DNA of 64,000 nucleotides from Vibrio ouci (GTDB taxonomy: Bacteria > Pseudomonadota > Gammaproteobacteria > Enterobacterales > Vibrionaceae). The stretch covers positions 87,084 through 151,083 of the forward strand of contig NZ_SATR01000007.1 in the NCBI RefSeq assembly GCF_004551525.1, in the 5' to 3' direction. The position numbers and the translations under genes are program-made. Below, in pieces: positions 55,734 to 64,000 of the stretch. How positions within the stretch are numbered: the first letter of the stretch is position 1; the number at the start of each line of letters is the position of its first letter. The notes beneath the pieces are model-generated. The model saw nothing but the letters and a program-made list of their open reading frames with translations. It did not search any database and was not told where the DNA came from.

Positions 55734-55760
55734 GAAAAAAACCTCGCACATGGCGAGGTT
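55734..55760 (-). terminator. Terminator of nspC
   Basis: Eight-base-pair stem (55740-55747 with 55753-55760), followed on the minus strand by seven T, 20 bases after the nspC stop. Confidence 0.9.
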
Positions 55761-55779
55761 CTTATTCTTTATTAGCAAC

Positions 55780-56919
55780 TTACTCAACTGACCACTGTGA
55801 CAGTGAACGTTTAAAGTCTGAATAGTTGAATTCGTTTAGCTTCTGGATATCACCATTTGAGCGCTCACAGTAGACCGATGGCATGCGTAATCCGTTAAAC
55901 CAATTGAGCTTAACCATGGTGTAACCTGCACTATCGAGAATATGTAAGCGCTGACCAATTTTTAGAGGCGCTTCAAACTTTGCTTCGCAGAACTGGTCAC
56001 CAGCAAGACAAGAACATGAGCCAATTACGTAGTCGTGCTCACCACTTTCTGATGCTTCTAAGATTGATGCTGGCTCGTTGTAAATCAGCGTATCTAGACG
56101 ATGCGCTTCTGTCGCTGAGTCAACAATCGCTGTTTTCTTCACGTTCTCAACAATATCAACAACCGTCACCACAAGGTCAGTTGTCTTAGTGATGATCGCT
56201 TCACCCGGCTCCAAATACATTTGAACACCATGTTTATCAGAGAAACGTTTAAGTGCTAGACCTAACTTTTCAATATCGTAGCCCGGCCATGTAAAGAACA
56301 CACCGCCGCCCATGCTGACCCAATCTAACTTATCTAGGTATTGGCCAAACTGCTCAGAGATTGAATCTAACAAGCCGATAAACGCATCCACATCTTTGTT
56401 TTCACAGTTCATGTGGAACATTACGCCATCAATATCTTCAAATACTTCTGGTTTGAGATGGTCAGCTTGAACACCTAAGCGAGAGAACTGACGCGCCGGG
56501 TTTGCCAAGTCTTGCCCCGCATAGCTCACACCAGGGTTAAGGCGCAGACCAATTGATGCCTTACCTTCTATAATGTGTCGGTAAGCTTCTAGCTGAGACT
56601 GCGAGTTGAAGATCATCTTGTCACAGATTTCCGCCACTTCACGAACATCGCCTTCACTGTAACCAACACTATACGCATGAGTTTCACCACCAAAGGTCTC
56701 ATAGCCAAGTTTTACTTCAAAAGGGCCTGAACTTGTCGTGCCATCTAAGTACGGCTTAATGATGTCGAATACACCCCAAGTCGAGAAACACTTCAGTGCA
56801 AGCACCAGTTTAACGCCAGAGATCTCTTTGAGCTGTTTAGCTTTCTCTAGGTTCTCAATCAACTTATCTTCGTTGATCATAAAGTATGGGGTTTTAAGTT
56901 CTTCTTTCTTAAATGTCAT
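55780..56919 (-). CDS. nspC: Carboxynorspermidine decarboxylase
   Basis: 379 residues from the ATG at 56919; a GTG four codons upstream is also possible. Alanine-racemase-type barrel: the PLP-binding Lys in [10 protein letters not shown] (about residue 42), [10 protein letters not shown], the [11 protein letters not shown] and SMGGGVFFT glycine loops, EPGEAI, and the C-terminal [11 protein letters not shown] with the catalytic Cys. It removes CO2 from carboxynorspermidine to give norspermidine. In V. cholerae nspC affects biofilm formation. Last gene of the polyamine operon, but 195 bases separate it from the previous gene, with a terminator and a large hairpin between, so it may be separately controlled. 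Confidence 0.96.
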   Translation of the reverse strand: MTFKKEELKTPYFMINEDKLIENLEKAKQLKEISGVKLVLALKCFSTWGVFDIIKPYLDGTTSSGPFEVKLGYETFGGETHAYSVGYSEGDVREVAEICDKMIFNSQSQLEAYRHIIEGKASIGLRLNPGVSYAGQDLANPARQFSRLGVQADHLKPEVFEDIDGVMFHMNCENKDVDAFIGLLDSISEQFGQYLDKLDWVSMGGGVFFTWPGYDIEKLGLALKRFSDKHGVQMYLEPGEAIITKTTDLVVTVVDIVENVKKTAIVDSATEAHRLDTLIYNEPASILEASESGEHDYVIGSCSCLAGDQFCEAKFEAPLKIGQRLHILDSAGYTMVKLNWFNGLRMPSVYCERSNGDIQKLNEFNYSDFKRSLSQWSVE

Positions 56920-56966
56920 TTCTATACGCACTCAAGCAGCATCTAAAGATGGAAAAAAATTATATG

Positions 56967-57039
56967 GTTGGTGTGATTTAGTTTGATTTTGTCCTGTTCG
57001 AACGCAGTGAGTTACAAAATCAAACTAAATAATACCAAC
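56967..57039 (-). promoter_or_regulatory. Large perfect hairpin in the nspC leader
   Basis: A 17-bp perfect inverted repeat (56976-56992 with 57014-57030, arm ATTTAGTTTGATTTTGT) with a 21-base loop, extended by another 6-bp pairing (GTTGGT 56967-56972 with 57034-57039) across a 3-base internal loop. The structure ends about 48 bases before the nspC ATG. Confidence 0.7.
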
Positions 57040-57055
57040 ACTTTAAGGTAGTCAT

Positions 57056-57086
57056 CACCAAAAAGGGAACAGTCCTTGTCCCCTTT
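57056..57086 (-). terminator. Terminator or attenuator between carboxynorspermidine synthase and nspC
   Basis: Nine-base-pair stem (57063-57071 with 57077-57085, one wobble), 5-base loop and, on the minus strand, a run of five T, about 30 bases after the synthase stop. Confidence 0.7.
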
Positions 57087-57114
57087 AATAAGTAATCAAA
57101 CCAAAGGTCAGTTC

Positions 57115-58368
57115 TTATTTATCCAGCTCATGGATCACTGGCAAACCTTGACCTGCTTCTAGCTCCTGAACATGCCAATCTAGACCAATGCTAGGCATCG
57201 TTTCTAGGAACGGGTCCGGGTTTAGCTGCTCCATATTGAACACGCCTTTATCTGCCCATTCGCCACGGAAGAACTGAAGTGCAGCCGTGATCGCTGGTAC
57301 ACCAGTTGTGTAAGAGATCGCTTGGTGCTCAACATCTTCATACGCCACTTCATGGTCAGCGTTGTTGTAGATGAATACGCTACGCTCTTTACCGTCTTTC
57401 TTACCTTGAACCCAAGTACCGATACACGTTAGACCCGTGTAGCCTGGTGCTAGAGATGTTGGGTCAGGTAGCAGTGCTTTTAGTACATGAAGAGGCTGAA
57501 CAACCGTACCGTCATGCAGTGTTAGCGGATCTGGGCTAAGCAGACCGATATCGCGCATACAGTTGAAGTAGTTTAGGTACTTATCACCAAAGCCCATCCA
57601 GAACTCAATACGTTTCGCAGGGATAAACTCTTTCATTGAGCGAACTTCGTCGTGCGCCATAGAGTAAACCTTGTGAGAGCCACAGTTCGGGAATTCAAAC
57701 TCAAGCATACGAGAGTGACATGGAACCTGTTTCCACTCTTCATTTTCCCAGTAGAAAGAGTCACCTTGGATCTCAAGCATGTTGGTTTCTGGATCGAAGT
57801 TAGTTGCAAACTTCTTACCGTGGTCACCCGCGTTAACGTCCATTACGTCAATGGTATCAATCTCATCGAACAGATGCTTAACTGCGTACGCAGCGAATAC
57901 TGACACAACGCCTGGATCGAAACCTGCACCAAGAATACCTGTGATACCCGCTTCAGCGAACTTCTCACGGTAACCCCACTGCCAGTCATACGCTTGCGGT
58001 ACTTGCTGACCTTCAGAACATAAGTCAACCGCTACTGATGTATCTAGATAAGAGACTTTAGCTTGATAACACGCTTCCATGATAGTCATGTTTACCCATG
58101 GAGGACCCGCGTTAATCACTAGATCTGGCTGAACTTCTTTAATAAGAGCAACAAGTGCCTCTACGTCGTCAGCATTGACTGCGCGAGCTTCTAGTTTCTT
58201 AGATGCATCTTTCAGGTTGTTTTTCTTCTGAATAGATTCGATGATCTTTTCACATTTACTCACTGTACGTGATGCAATTGTAATATCACCTAGTACGTCG
58301 TTGTTTTGTGCTGCTTTATGTGCAACTACCCAACCTACGCCACCTGCACCAATCTGTAGAATTGCCAT
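57115..58368 (-). CDS. Carboxynorspermidine synthase (saccharopine dehydrogenase family)
   Basis: 417 residues. N-terminal NADPH-binding motif ILQIGAGGVGWVVAHKAAQ, then INAGPPWVNMTIMEACYQ and GILGAGFDPGVVSVFAAY of the saccharopine-dehydrogenase-like fold. It condenses aspartate-semialdehyde with diaminopropane and reduces the Schiff base to carboxynorspermidine. It lies 14 bases after the fused aminotransferase/decarboxylase gene, which supplies the diaminopropane. Confidence 0.95.
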   Translation of the reverse strand: MAILQIGAGGVGWVVAHKAAQNNDVLGDITIASRTVSKCEKIIESIQKKNNLKDASKKLEARAVNADDVEALVALIKEVQPDLVINAGPPWVNMTIMEACYQAKVSYLDTSVAVDLCSEGQQVPQAYDWQWGYREKFAEAGITGILGAGFDPGVVSVFAAYAVKHLFDEIDTIDVMDVNAGDHGKKFATNFDPETNMLEIQGDSFYWENEEWKQVPCHSRMLEFEFPNCGSHKVYSMAHDEVRSMKEFIPAKRIEFWMGFGDKYLNYFNCMRDIGLLSPDPLTLHDGTVVQPLHVLKALLPDPTSLAPGYTGLTCIGTWVQGKKDGKERSVFIYNNADHEVAYEDVEHQAISYTTGVPAITAALQFFRGEWADKGVFNMEQLNPDPFLETMPSIGLDWHVQELEAGQGLPVIHELDK

Positions 58369-58382
58369 CGTTTTCGTTACCT

Positions 58383-61301
58383 TTATTTTGCTAGCTCAGC
58401 CGCTAGTGTATGGATTTTAGTTAGCAAAGATTCGAAGTCCGAAATCTTTAAACACGGGTTCAAAATAGTAAATTTCAGTGCAGACTTACCGTCTACTACT
58501 GTTTCTCCAAGCACAGCAACGCCACGCGTGAGCGCCTCTAATCTTAGAGTTTTGTTCAGCTCGTCTAAGTCCGTGACGCTGTTTCCTAATTGATCATTAG
58601 AATTTGTTGCGCGGAACAACACTGTAGAAAGTGATGGTTGCGCGAGAAGTTCAAAACCTTCATGGTCCTGCACTAGAGATGCGACCTGCTGAGTTTGCTC
58701 AAGCAAGTGATCATACATTTCACCTAATGTTGATGGCCCCACACTTTGCATCGTCATAAAGACTTTCAGAGCGTCGAAGCGCTTAGTCGTTGCGATTGAT
58801 TTATCGACCAAGTTAGGCAGTTCATCATGTTCACGATTTAGGTAGTCGGCATGATGCAGCAGATACTTAAAGTTGCTTTTATCTTTTAGCAGTACAGCGC
58901 CACAGCTGATTGTTTGATAGAACAGTTTATGGAAATCAACACTCACGGAGTCCGCACGCTCAATGCCCTTTAAGCGATCTTTATGGCTGCTGAGAATGAG
59001 TGCGCCACCGTAAGCACTGTCTACGTGGAACCAAAGTTCATTGTCTGACGCTAGATCAGCAATCGCATCTAGATCGTCAATCGCACCGTGATCCGTCGTA
59101 CCAGCAGTACCAACGACCGCAAATGGGATCAAACCTTCAGACTTAAGTCTGTCGATTTCAACTTTAAGTGCGTCAGCTTTGATTGTACCGTTAGAGTTAG
59201 CATCAACACAGCATACGGCACTTTCGCCCAATCCTAACAAAGATGCTGACTTTTGCACAGTGAAGTGGGATTTTTTAGAGCATAGAATACGGAGATTTTT
59301 AGCGTATTCAGGTAAACCAAGCTTTTGAATCGAATGATTGTCGACTTTGTCCGCAATCCAGTCACGTGCCAACAGTAAACCCATCAGGTTACTTTGAGTG
59401 CCACCACTGGTGAAAATGCCATCCGCTTTAGTGCCAAGATCATACTTGTCACACATCCAATCAACCACTTTCTGCTCAACATACGTTGCAGCAGACGCTT
59501 GATCCCAAGAATCCATTGATTGGTTTAACGCGGCGATCATTGCTTCAGCCACGACCGAAGGCATCAACGGAGGTGTGTGTAAATGCGCAATACAATCAGG
59601 GTGCTGAACAATGATGGAATGCTTAGCAACAAGCTCTGCGGTATCGCCAATCACATCCACTAGTGAAGCATTTTTGTTGTCTAGGTCAACGGCATTAATC
59701 GCTTGCTCTAGCTGTTTAGGCTCTAAGCCAGAATATGGCGCGTCAACTTGCTCGAATACCGACTTCATTGCCGCCGTAGCGTGATTCATCACTTTCGCGA
59801 ACTCATCACTGCCCGCTTCGCCTGCATGAATAAAGTGCTGTTTCCATGCTTCGTTCGACTCTTCTTGTGTTACTCGCTGTCCACCAGCGGCAAGAATCGC
59901 GTCTTCAAGAACACGAAGGGCAAAATCAATTTGCTCAAATGAAATGATCAAAGGAGGTAGGAAACGAATAACAGAACCGTCACGACCACCTTTCTCTACC
60001 ATCAAGCCACGTTCTAATGCAGCGCGCTGAATTTTAAGAGTTAGCTCGCCATCTGCGAGAGGCTCCCCGAACTTATTCAGCTCAGTGCCCGGCTTGCGGA
60101 TCTCAACGCCTAACATCAAGCCTTTACCACGTACATCTGCAATGCAGTTAACGCGCTTTTGAATTGCTTCTAGGCCATGGCGTAAATACTGTCCCGCAAC
60201 ATTCGCGTGACCAACCAAGTCGTCACGCTCAATGATCTCTAACGCTTTCGCACCTGAAATCATTGCTAATTGGTTTCCGCGGAAGGTACCTGTGTGTTCG
60301 CCTGGCTTCCACGTGTCGTGCTCTTTATTGATAACCAATAGAGACATCGGCAAGCCACCACCAATCGCTTTCGACAAGCACAAGATATCAGGAACAATGC
60401 CCGCTTCTTCAAACGCAAAGTTGTAGCCTGATTTCCCGACGCCACATTGGATTTCATCGAAAATCAGAAGGATACCGTGCTCATCACAGATACGACGTAA
60501 TTCACGCAGCCAAAAAGCAGGAGCTGGTACAACACCACCCTCACCTTGTACTGGTTCAACAATCATCGCAGCTGGTTTCATGATGCCAGATTCGTCATCA
60601 TTGAGTAGGCGCTCGATATAGCGGATACCCGCTTTAGCACCTTCGTCACCACCCAAGCCAAAGGGACAACGTAAGTCGTAAGGGAATGGCATAAAGTGAA
60701 CATCAGACATCAGTCCGGTACGGCGCGCTTTGGTGCCTAAGTTGCCCATCATGCCCATGGTACCGTTGGTCATGCCATGATAAGCACCGCGGAAGGCAAA
60801 CATGGTATTGCGACCCGTGGTTTGTTTTGCCAGCTTAATCGCCGCTTCGACTGCATCTGCGCCAGAAGGACCACAAAATTGAATAACGCTATTTGCAGCA
60901 AGCTCTTGCGGTAAAAAGTTCTTCACAGACTTGATAAAAGTTGTTTTTGCTTCTGTTGGTATATCAAGTGTTTGATACGGAAGACCTGAGTCCAATTGCG
61001 TTTTTAATGCTTGGTTGATCTCTGGGTGGTTATAACCCAAAGCGAGCGTTCCCGCCCCAGCAAGGCAATCTAAGAAAAGCTGACCACGTGTATCTTCAAC
61101 CAATGCGCCATAAGCTTGCTTAATTGCTATCGGCAATCGACGTGGGTATGAACGAACTTCAGATTCGTGCATTTCTTGATCGAGTAGAATTTGATCCGGT
61201 GTTAGGTCATATAGGCCTTCAACCACTGGAATCTGAGTTAAAAATGGAGTTGCGATGTCCGCATTGATTACTGCGTTATCGACTTCAAAGGCTGTGCTCA
61301 T
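58383..61301 (-). CDS. Fused diaminobutyrate-2-oxoglutarate aminotransferase and L-2,4-diaminobutyrate decarboxylase
   Basis: 972 residues, two PLP enzymes in one chain. The first half (about 1-460) is a class III aminotransferase (GPSGADAVEAAIKLAK, IFDEIQCGVGKSG, and Lys in LCLSKAIGGG). The second half (about 500-972) is a group II decarboxylase (FTSGGTQSNLMGLL, HVDSAYGGALILS, PLP Lys in SVDFHKLFYQ). Together they turn aspartate-semialdehyde into 2,4-diaminobutyrate and then 1,3-diaminopropane, the precursor of norspermidine. In many bacteria these are separate genes; the fusion is known in vibrios. AAGGGAT precedes the ATG. First gene of the norspermidine operon. Confidence 0.95.
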   Translation of the reverse strand: MSTAFEVDNAVINADIATPFLTQIPVVEGLYDLTPDQILLDQEMHESEVRSYPRRLPIAIKQAYGALVEDTRGQLFLDCLAGAGTLALGYNHPEINQALKTQLDSGLPYQTLDIPTEAKTTFIKSVKNFLPQELAANSVIQFCGPSGADAVEAAIKLAKQTTGRNTMFAFRGAYHGMTNGTMGMMGNLGTKARRTGLMSDVHFMPFPYDLRCPFGLGGDEGAKAGIRYIERLLNDDESGIMKPAAMIVEPVQGEGGVVPAPAFWLRELRRICDEHGILLIFDEIQCGVGKSGYNFAFEEAGIVPDILCLSKAIGGGLPMSLLVINKEHDTWKPGEHTGTFRGNQLAMISGAKALEIIERDDLVGHANVAGQYLRHGLEAIQKRVNCIADVRGKGLMLGVEIRKPGTELNKFGEPLADGELTLKIQRAALERGLMVEKGGRDGSVIRFLPPLIISFEQIDFALRVLEDAILAAGGQRVTQEESNEAWKQHFIHAGEAGSDEFAKVMNHATAAMKSVFEQVDAPYSGLEPKQLEQAINAVDLDNKNASLVDVIGDTAELVAKHSIIVQHPDCIAHLHTPPLMPSVVAEAMIAALNQSMDSWDQASAATYVEQKVVDWMCDKYDLGTKADGIFTSGGTQSNLMGLLLARDWIADKVDNHSIQKLGLPEYAKNLRILCSKKSHFTVQKSASLLGLGESAVCCVDANSNGTIKADALKVEIDRLKSEGLIPFAVVGTAGTTDHGAIDDLDAIADLASDNELWFHVDSAYGGALILSSHKDRLKGIERADSVSVDFHKLFYQTISCGAVLLKDKSNFKYLLHHADYLNREHDELPNLVDKSIATTKRFDALKVFMTMQSVGPSTLGEMYDHLLEQTQQVASLVQDHEGFELLAQPSLSTVLFRATNSNDQLGNSVTDLDELNKTLRLEALTRGVAVLGETVVDGKSALKFTILNPCLKISDFESLLTKIHTLAAELAK

Positions 61302-61549
61302 GATTTAATCCCTTGAAATGTAATATGTCCCTCTTTCGCCAAATTGCGAACAAGAAGGTGCAACAAGCCATTCCGCGTTATTTCTAAATAGCGCGTACAG
61401 CAAATCGATCCATCAAACTGATGGACTACATGTCAGGTGTTAGATCAAGGTTCAGTAATGCAACTGTCTTGTAAAACAGGGCATTGAGGAAGAACTAAGC
61501 TGATTAATGTGTGTTTGTTAAGTGAGTTCATGTTGGGTTTCCCATTTAC

Positions 61550-61566
61550 ATGTCACCAAGTGACAT
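61550..61566. promoter_or_regulatory. Palindrome, candidate operator of the norspermidine operon
   Basis: ATGTCAC and GTGACAT with a 3-base spacer, perfectly symmetric, 249 bases before the operon start. The regulator is unknown. Confidence 0.45.
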
Positions 61567-61578
61567 TAGTATCCCGTC

Positions 61579-61603
61579 TATCAACAACAAGAGGTTGCTG
61601 ATA
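61579..61603. repeat. Imperfect inverted repeat
   Basis: TATCAACAAC (61579-61588) pairs with 61594-61603 at nine of ten positions across a 5-base spacer. It lies close to the palindrome at 61550, so it may be a second operator half or a hairpin. Confidence 0.4.
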
Positions 61604-61763
61604 CCTACCCTACGTAAAAATACTCAGCCCGAATATTTGCTACGCGTATCCCCCAGAATATCGATTTTTCGACTCTCCTCCGAGATTGCGGCGAAAATTA
61701 TCATAATTTGAAATCATCTGGCAATATTTTTTCATCAATGACGCCCAAATAATGACTTAAATA

Positions 61764-61791
61764 TCAAAAAGGCCAACCGTTTGGCTGGCCT
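61764..61791 (-). terminator. Terminator of the second adhesin gene
   Basis: Stem around AGGCCA and TGGCCT with three more inner pairs (61770-61791), followed on the minus strand by five T, 20 bases after the stop. Confidence 0.82.
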
Positions 61792-61810
61792 AATATTCTA
61801 CTTGTTGATG

Positions 61811-64000
61811 TTATGCGACGTCGGTTTTGAGCACCTGAGTCAGCATCTCTAATTCACTGGTAATTGTGTTGTCGGTAATGAGTCCGGCTTCTTCGAAAGC
61901 CTCCGTCACACCTTCTAGGATAATGGTCTGTTCGCGGCCATCATCCGTCACCGTCATCACAACGTTATCGCCATCAACTTCCGCTGATATTGAGTCAATC
62001 AAATCACCAACCAGTACGTTATCATCCTCTTCTAAGATGCCTCTTAGGTCGAGAAGATCTGAACCTAACTCAAAGTTATCAACCACATCAGTACCGTTGT
62101 CCAATGTCGAGTCTAGCCATGTGAAGATGTTAGCGTTTTCATCCCCCAACATCATTTGGTTACCCAAATCGGCATCTAGTGAATCACCGAGTTCTGCTGA
62201 TAGGACTTCAAATTCAGGTGACTCATCAACATCGATCGTCACCGTTGATTCATTACTTATCGCTAGCTCAGAGTCGACCGCAACATAATCAAATGTGACG
62301 TCTTCGGTGATATCTTCTGTACCTGATAGATAACGTAGCTCCCAGTTACCCCCTGAACCAGTAAGCTCCATCGACACTATTGGGTTATCCGGAGAGGAAT
62401 AACTAAATTCGTACAGGATCTGGTCATTACCAGTATCACCTACGTCTTTTTGGTATTGCTCTACATGAGTTGTACCATCCGCGAAAGTATACGTTACCTC
62501 TACATAAACATTACTATTGGCTGTAAACGCACCGCCCATACCATCTAGACCAAAGGTCACGACCCCCAGAGGATTGTTACTAAGGTCAATGTTTAGCGTC
62601 TCTTGCTTGTTCATACCGTTACCATCGGTATCACCAATACCCCAACCTACATGGGCAGGGCCGCCTGTGTATTGTTTCAGTGGTTTGTCATTGTTATCAG
62701 TAATGCTGACCCCAATGGTATTTCCGTTTTCTAAAGTAATGACTCTTTCAGTATCACTGACATACTCACCCCAGTTATAAAAACCATCTTCGCCAAGAAC
62801 AATATCCGCGGGATCACCGCTATGCCCCATTTCAAACGGGTCACCAACGCCCGGCACATAGGTAAAATTGTCAGGATCAAAAAGTTTATTTGGATCGATT
62901 TCTTCACTTAGCACATGCAAATCAGCTTCAGTAATAACACGAGTTTCACCAAAGTCATCGGTATAGAGCAAGGTGCCATACTGAGGTAATGAGGTGATCA
63001 TGATATTGAGTTGGATACCGTTAAAGTCGTCATCTTCGTCTGAGATATGGTCTAAAGATTCATCATCAGAGTCGAATATAATTGGGACAATAATCGCGTC
63101 ACCGGCATCAACGTTAAAGTCTTCAGTAACGGGTAACTCATTCACGTCTAACTCTGACAGATCAACGTCTACGAAGGTCGTTAACTCGCCATCCGTAGCC
63201 GCCACCGTGATGGTATGCTCATTAGGAAGAGATTCGAAATTGTTGGTAAACGCAGCTACACCCGCCTCAGTGAGCGAGATAGCACCGCTTTCACTGTTTA
63301 TCGCAAACAGATCCAGTTCGTTGAATTGGATGTTTTCACTGATGCTATAACTAACAACATCACCAGCATCCTCATCTGTAGCTGTCACAACCCCAATGAC
63401 ATAGTCATCGGTCGAGTTTTCGTTGTAACTGAATTCATAACCACCTTCTGGCTCATTAAACACTGGCGCTTCATTAACGTCGATTTCTTGTAGATTCACA
63501 TTAATGGCTGCGGTTAAGCCACCGGTGTCTGTGGCCGTCACGACTATGTTGTGTAAATTCGGATCGGTTTCGAAATCGTTAGTAAAGACCTCGACACCTT
63601 TATCCGTGAGGTAAATTTCACCAGACGTGTCATCAATACGATAAAGTGGTAAACCGTCCACTTCTACATTGGTCGTAATGCTGTAAGTAAGCGAATCGCC
63701 CTCATCCACATCTGACACGGTGCCTAATAATGTTCCCGTAGTGCTGTTTTCTTCGTACTCGAAGACATAACCACCCTCTGGTTCATCTGAGGTTGGTGCT
63801 TCATTGACATCGGTTTCTTGCAACGTCACATTGATTGTTGCGGTTAAGCCACCACTGTCTGTCGCGGTCACCACTATGTTGTGCAAGTTCGGGTCGGTTT
63901 CGTAGTCATTGGTGAAGACTTCAACACCTTTGTCTGTGAGATAGATTTCTCCAGAGGTGTCATCTATCCGGTAGAGTGGCAAGCCATCCACTTCCACATT
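61811..64000 (-). CDS. Giant cadherin-repeat adhesin, C-terminal part (cut by window edge)
   Basis: The frame runs off the window; 729 residues are inside. From the window edge: two nearly identical 110-residue cadherin-type repeats (VEVDGLPLYRIDDTSGEIYL...TDPNLHNIVVTATD...DVNEAP), a third diverged copy, a non-repeated region of about 300 residues with many acidic calcium-like motifs, and a VCA0849-type secretion C terminus (ENANIFTWLDSTLDNGTDVVDNFELGSDLLDLR). It is a second type I-secreted surface adhesin. No secretion genes directly follow it, so it may use the transporter at 44-46 kb. Confidence 0.87.
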   Translation of the reverse strand, partial: NVEVDGLPLYRIDDTSGEIYLTDKGVEVFTNDYETDPNLHNIVVTATDSGGLTATINVTLQETDVNEAPTSDEPEGGYVFEYEENSTTGTLLGTVSDVDEGDSLTYSITTNVEVDGLPLYRIDDTSGEIYLTDKGVEVFTNDFETDPNLHNIVVTATDTGGLTAAINVNLQEIDVNEAPVFNEPEGGYEFSYNENSTDDYVIGVVTATDEDAGDVVSYSISENIQFNELDLFAINSESGAISLTEAGVAAFTNNFESLPNEHTITVAATDGELTTFVDVDLSELDVNELPVTEDFNVDAGDAIIVPIIFDSDDESLDHISDEDDDFNGIQLNIMITSLPQYGTLLYTDDFGETRVITEADLHVLSEEIDPNKLFDPDNFTYVPGVGDPFEMGHSGDPADIVLGEDGFYNWGEYVSDTERVITLENGNTIGVSITDNNDKPLKQYTGGPAHVGWGIGDTDGNGMNKQETLNIDLSNNPLGVVTFGLDGMGGAFTANSNVYVEVTYTFADGTTHVEQYQKDVGDTGNDQILYEFSYSSPDNPIVSMELTGSGGNWELRYLSGTEDITEDVTFDYVAVDSELAISNESTVTIDVDESPEFEVLSAELGDSLDADLGNQMMLGDENANIFTWLDSTLDNGTDVVDNFELGSDLLDLRGILEEDDNVLVGDLIDSISAEVDGDNVVMTVTDDGREQTIILEGVTEAFEEAGLITDNTITSELEMLTQVLKTDVA
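63338..63997 (-). repeat. Two nearly identical 330-bp tandem repeats inside the second adhesin
   Basis: Units 63668-63997 and 63338-63667 encode 110-residue cadherin repeats differing at only a few residues. More copies probably continue beyond the window. Such identity suggests recent duplication or gene conversion and a copy number that varies between strains. Confidence 0.85.

Larger units (their letters stand above)
55472..55779. other. Intergenic region upstream of the giant adhesin
   Basis: About 300 bases. It holds the nspC terminator and a candidate adhesin promoter at 55621-55650, giving a leader of about 150 bases. No open frame or repeat was seen. Confidence 0.6.
61302..61810. other. 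Intergenic region with dyads upstream of the norspermidine operon
   Basis: About 500 bases without a gene. It contains a 7-3-7 palindrome (61550-61566), a second imperfect inverted repeat (61579-61603) and, at the far end, the terminator of the second adhesin. Confidence 0.65.

Noticed and set aside
61579..61603. Riboswitch for polyamines or glycine upstream of the norspermidine operon
   Set aside because: Only short dyads are present; no riboswitch consensus could be recognised.

Overview
The window reads as chromosomal DNA of a Vibrio or close relative. The support is the gene content and the detailed protein sequences: a full gyrA, ubiG, nrdA-nrdB-2Fe-2S ferredoxin, the long 367-residue PurC, YjjI/YjjW, and above all the norspermidine pathway (fused diaminobutyrate aminotransferase/decarboxylase, carboxynorspermidine synthase, carboxynorspermidine decarboxylase), which is typical of Vibrionaceae. 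No tRNA, rRNA, CRISPR array, intact insertion sequence or phage was seen.

Layout. 1-2.7 kb: the start of a TonB-dependent receptor with a Fur-like box, then the tail of a tad pilus operon (TadG-, TadE- and TadF-like). 2.8-11.2 kb: a CpxA/CpxR-like two-component system, a metallo-hydrolase, a DMT transporter, a glycerophosphodiesterase, a LexA-controlled SulA-like protein, purC with a PurR-like operator, an EF-hand secreted protein and a LysR regulator. 11.6-20.1 kb: a compact, AT-rich, minus-strand cluster that looks like an undescribed natural-product pathway: AurF-type diiron oxygenase, stand-alone acyl carrier protein, formyltransferase-like enzyme, Rossmann plus alpha/beta-hydrolase protein, stand-alone adenylation enzyme, BtrH-like acyltransferase and MATE exporter, with an FMN protein next to it. 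20.7-30 kb: the YjjW/YjjI glycyl-radical pair, a dCache chemoreceptor, a GGDEF-EAL protein and gyrA. 30.2-40 kb: ubiG, nrdAB with its ferredoxin, a CinA-like protein, DUF3943, an ACT-domain GcvR-like protein and an EEP-family phosphoesterase.

40-64 kb is a surface-adhesion and polyamine region. A six-gene minus-strand block encodes a 3042-residue type I secreted adhesin, its ABC transporter, membrane fusion protein and TolC-like channel, an OmpA-like lipoprotein and a phosphate-binding-protein-like periplasmic protein. Upstream lies the three-gene norspermidine operon, and beyond it the C-terminal part of a second giant cadherin-repeat adhesin that runs off the window. Norspermidine is a known biofilm signal in vibrios, so its synthesis genes sitting between two secreted adhesins may be functionally meaningful.

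The most promising candidate for an undescribed system is the 11.6-20.1 kb cluster. All seven AurF-type iron ligands, the carrier-protein serine, the adenylation core motifs and the formyltransferase Asn-His-Asp triad are present. A plausible reading is that an amino acid is loaded on the carrier, N-oxygenated and perhaps formylated there, then handed to an acceptor by the BtrH-like protein and exported by MATE.
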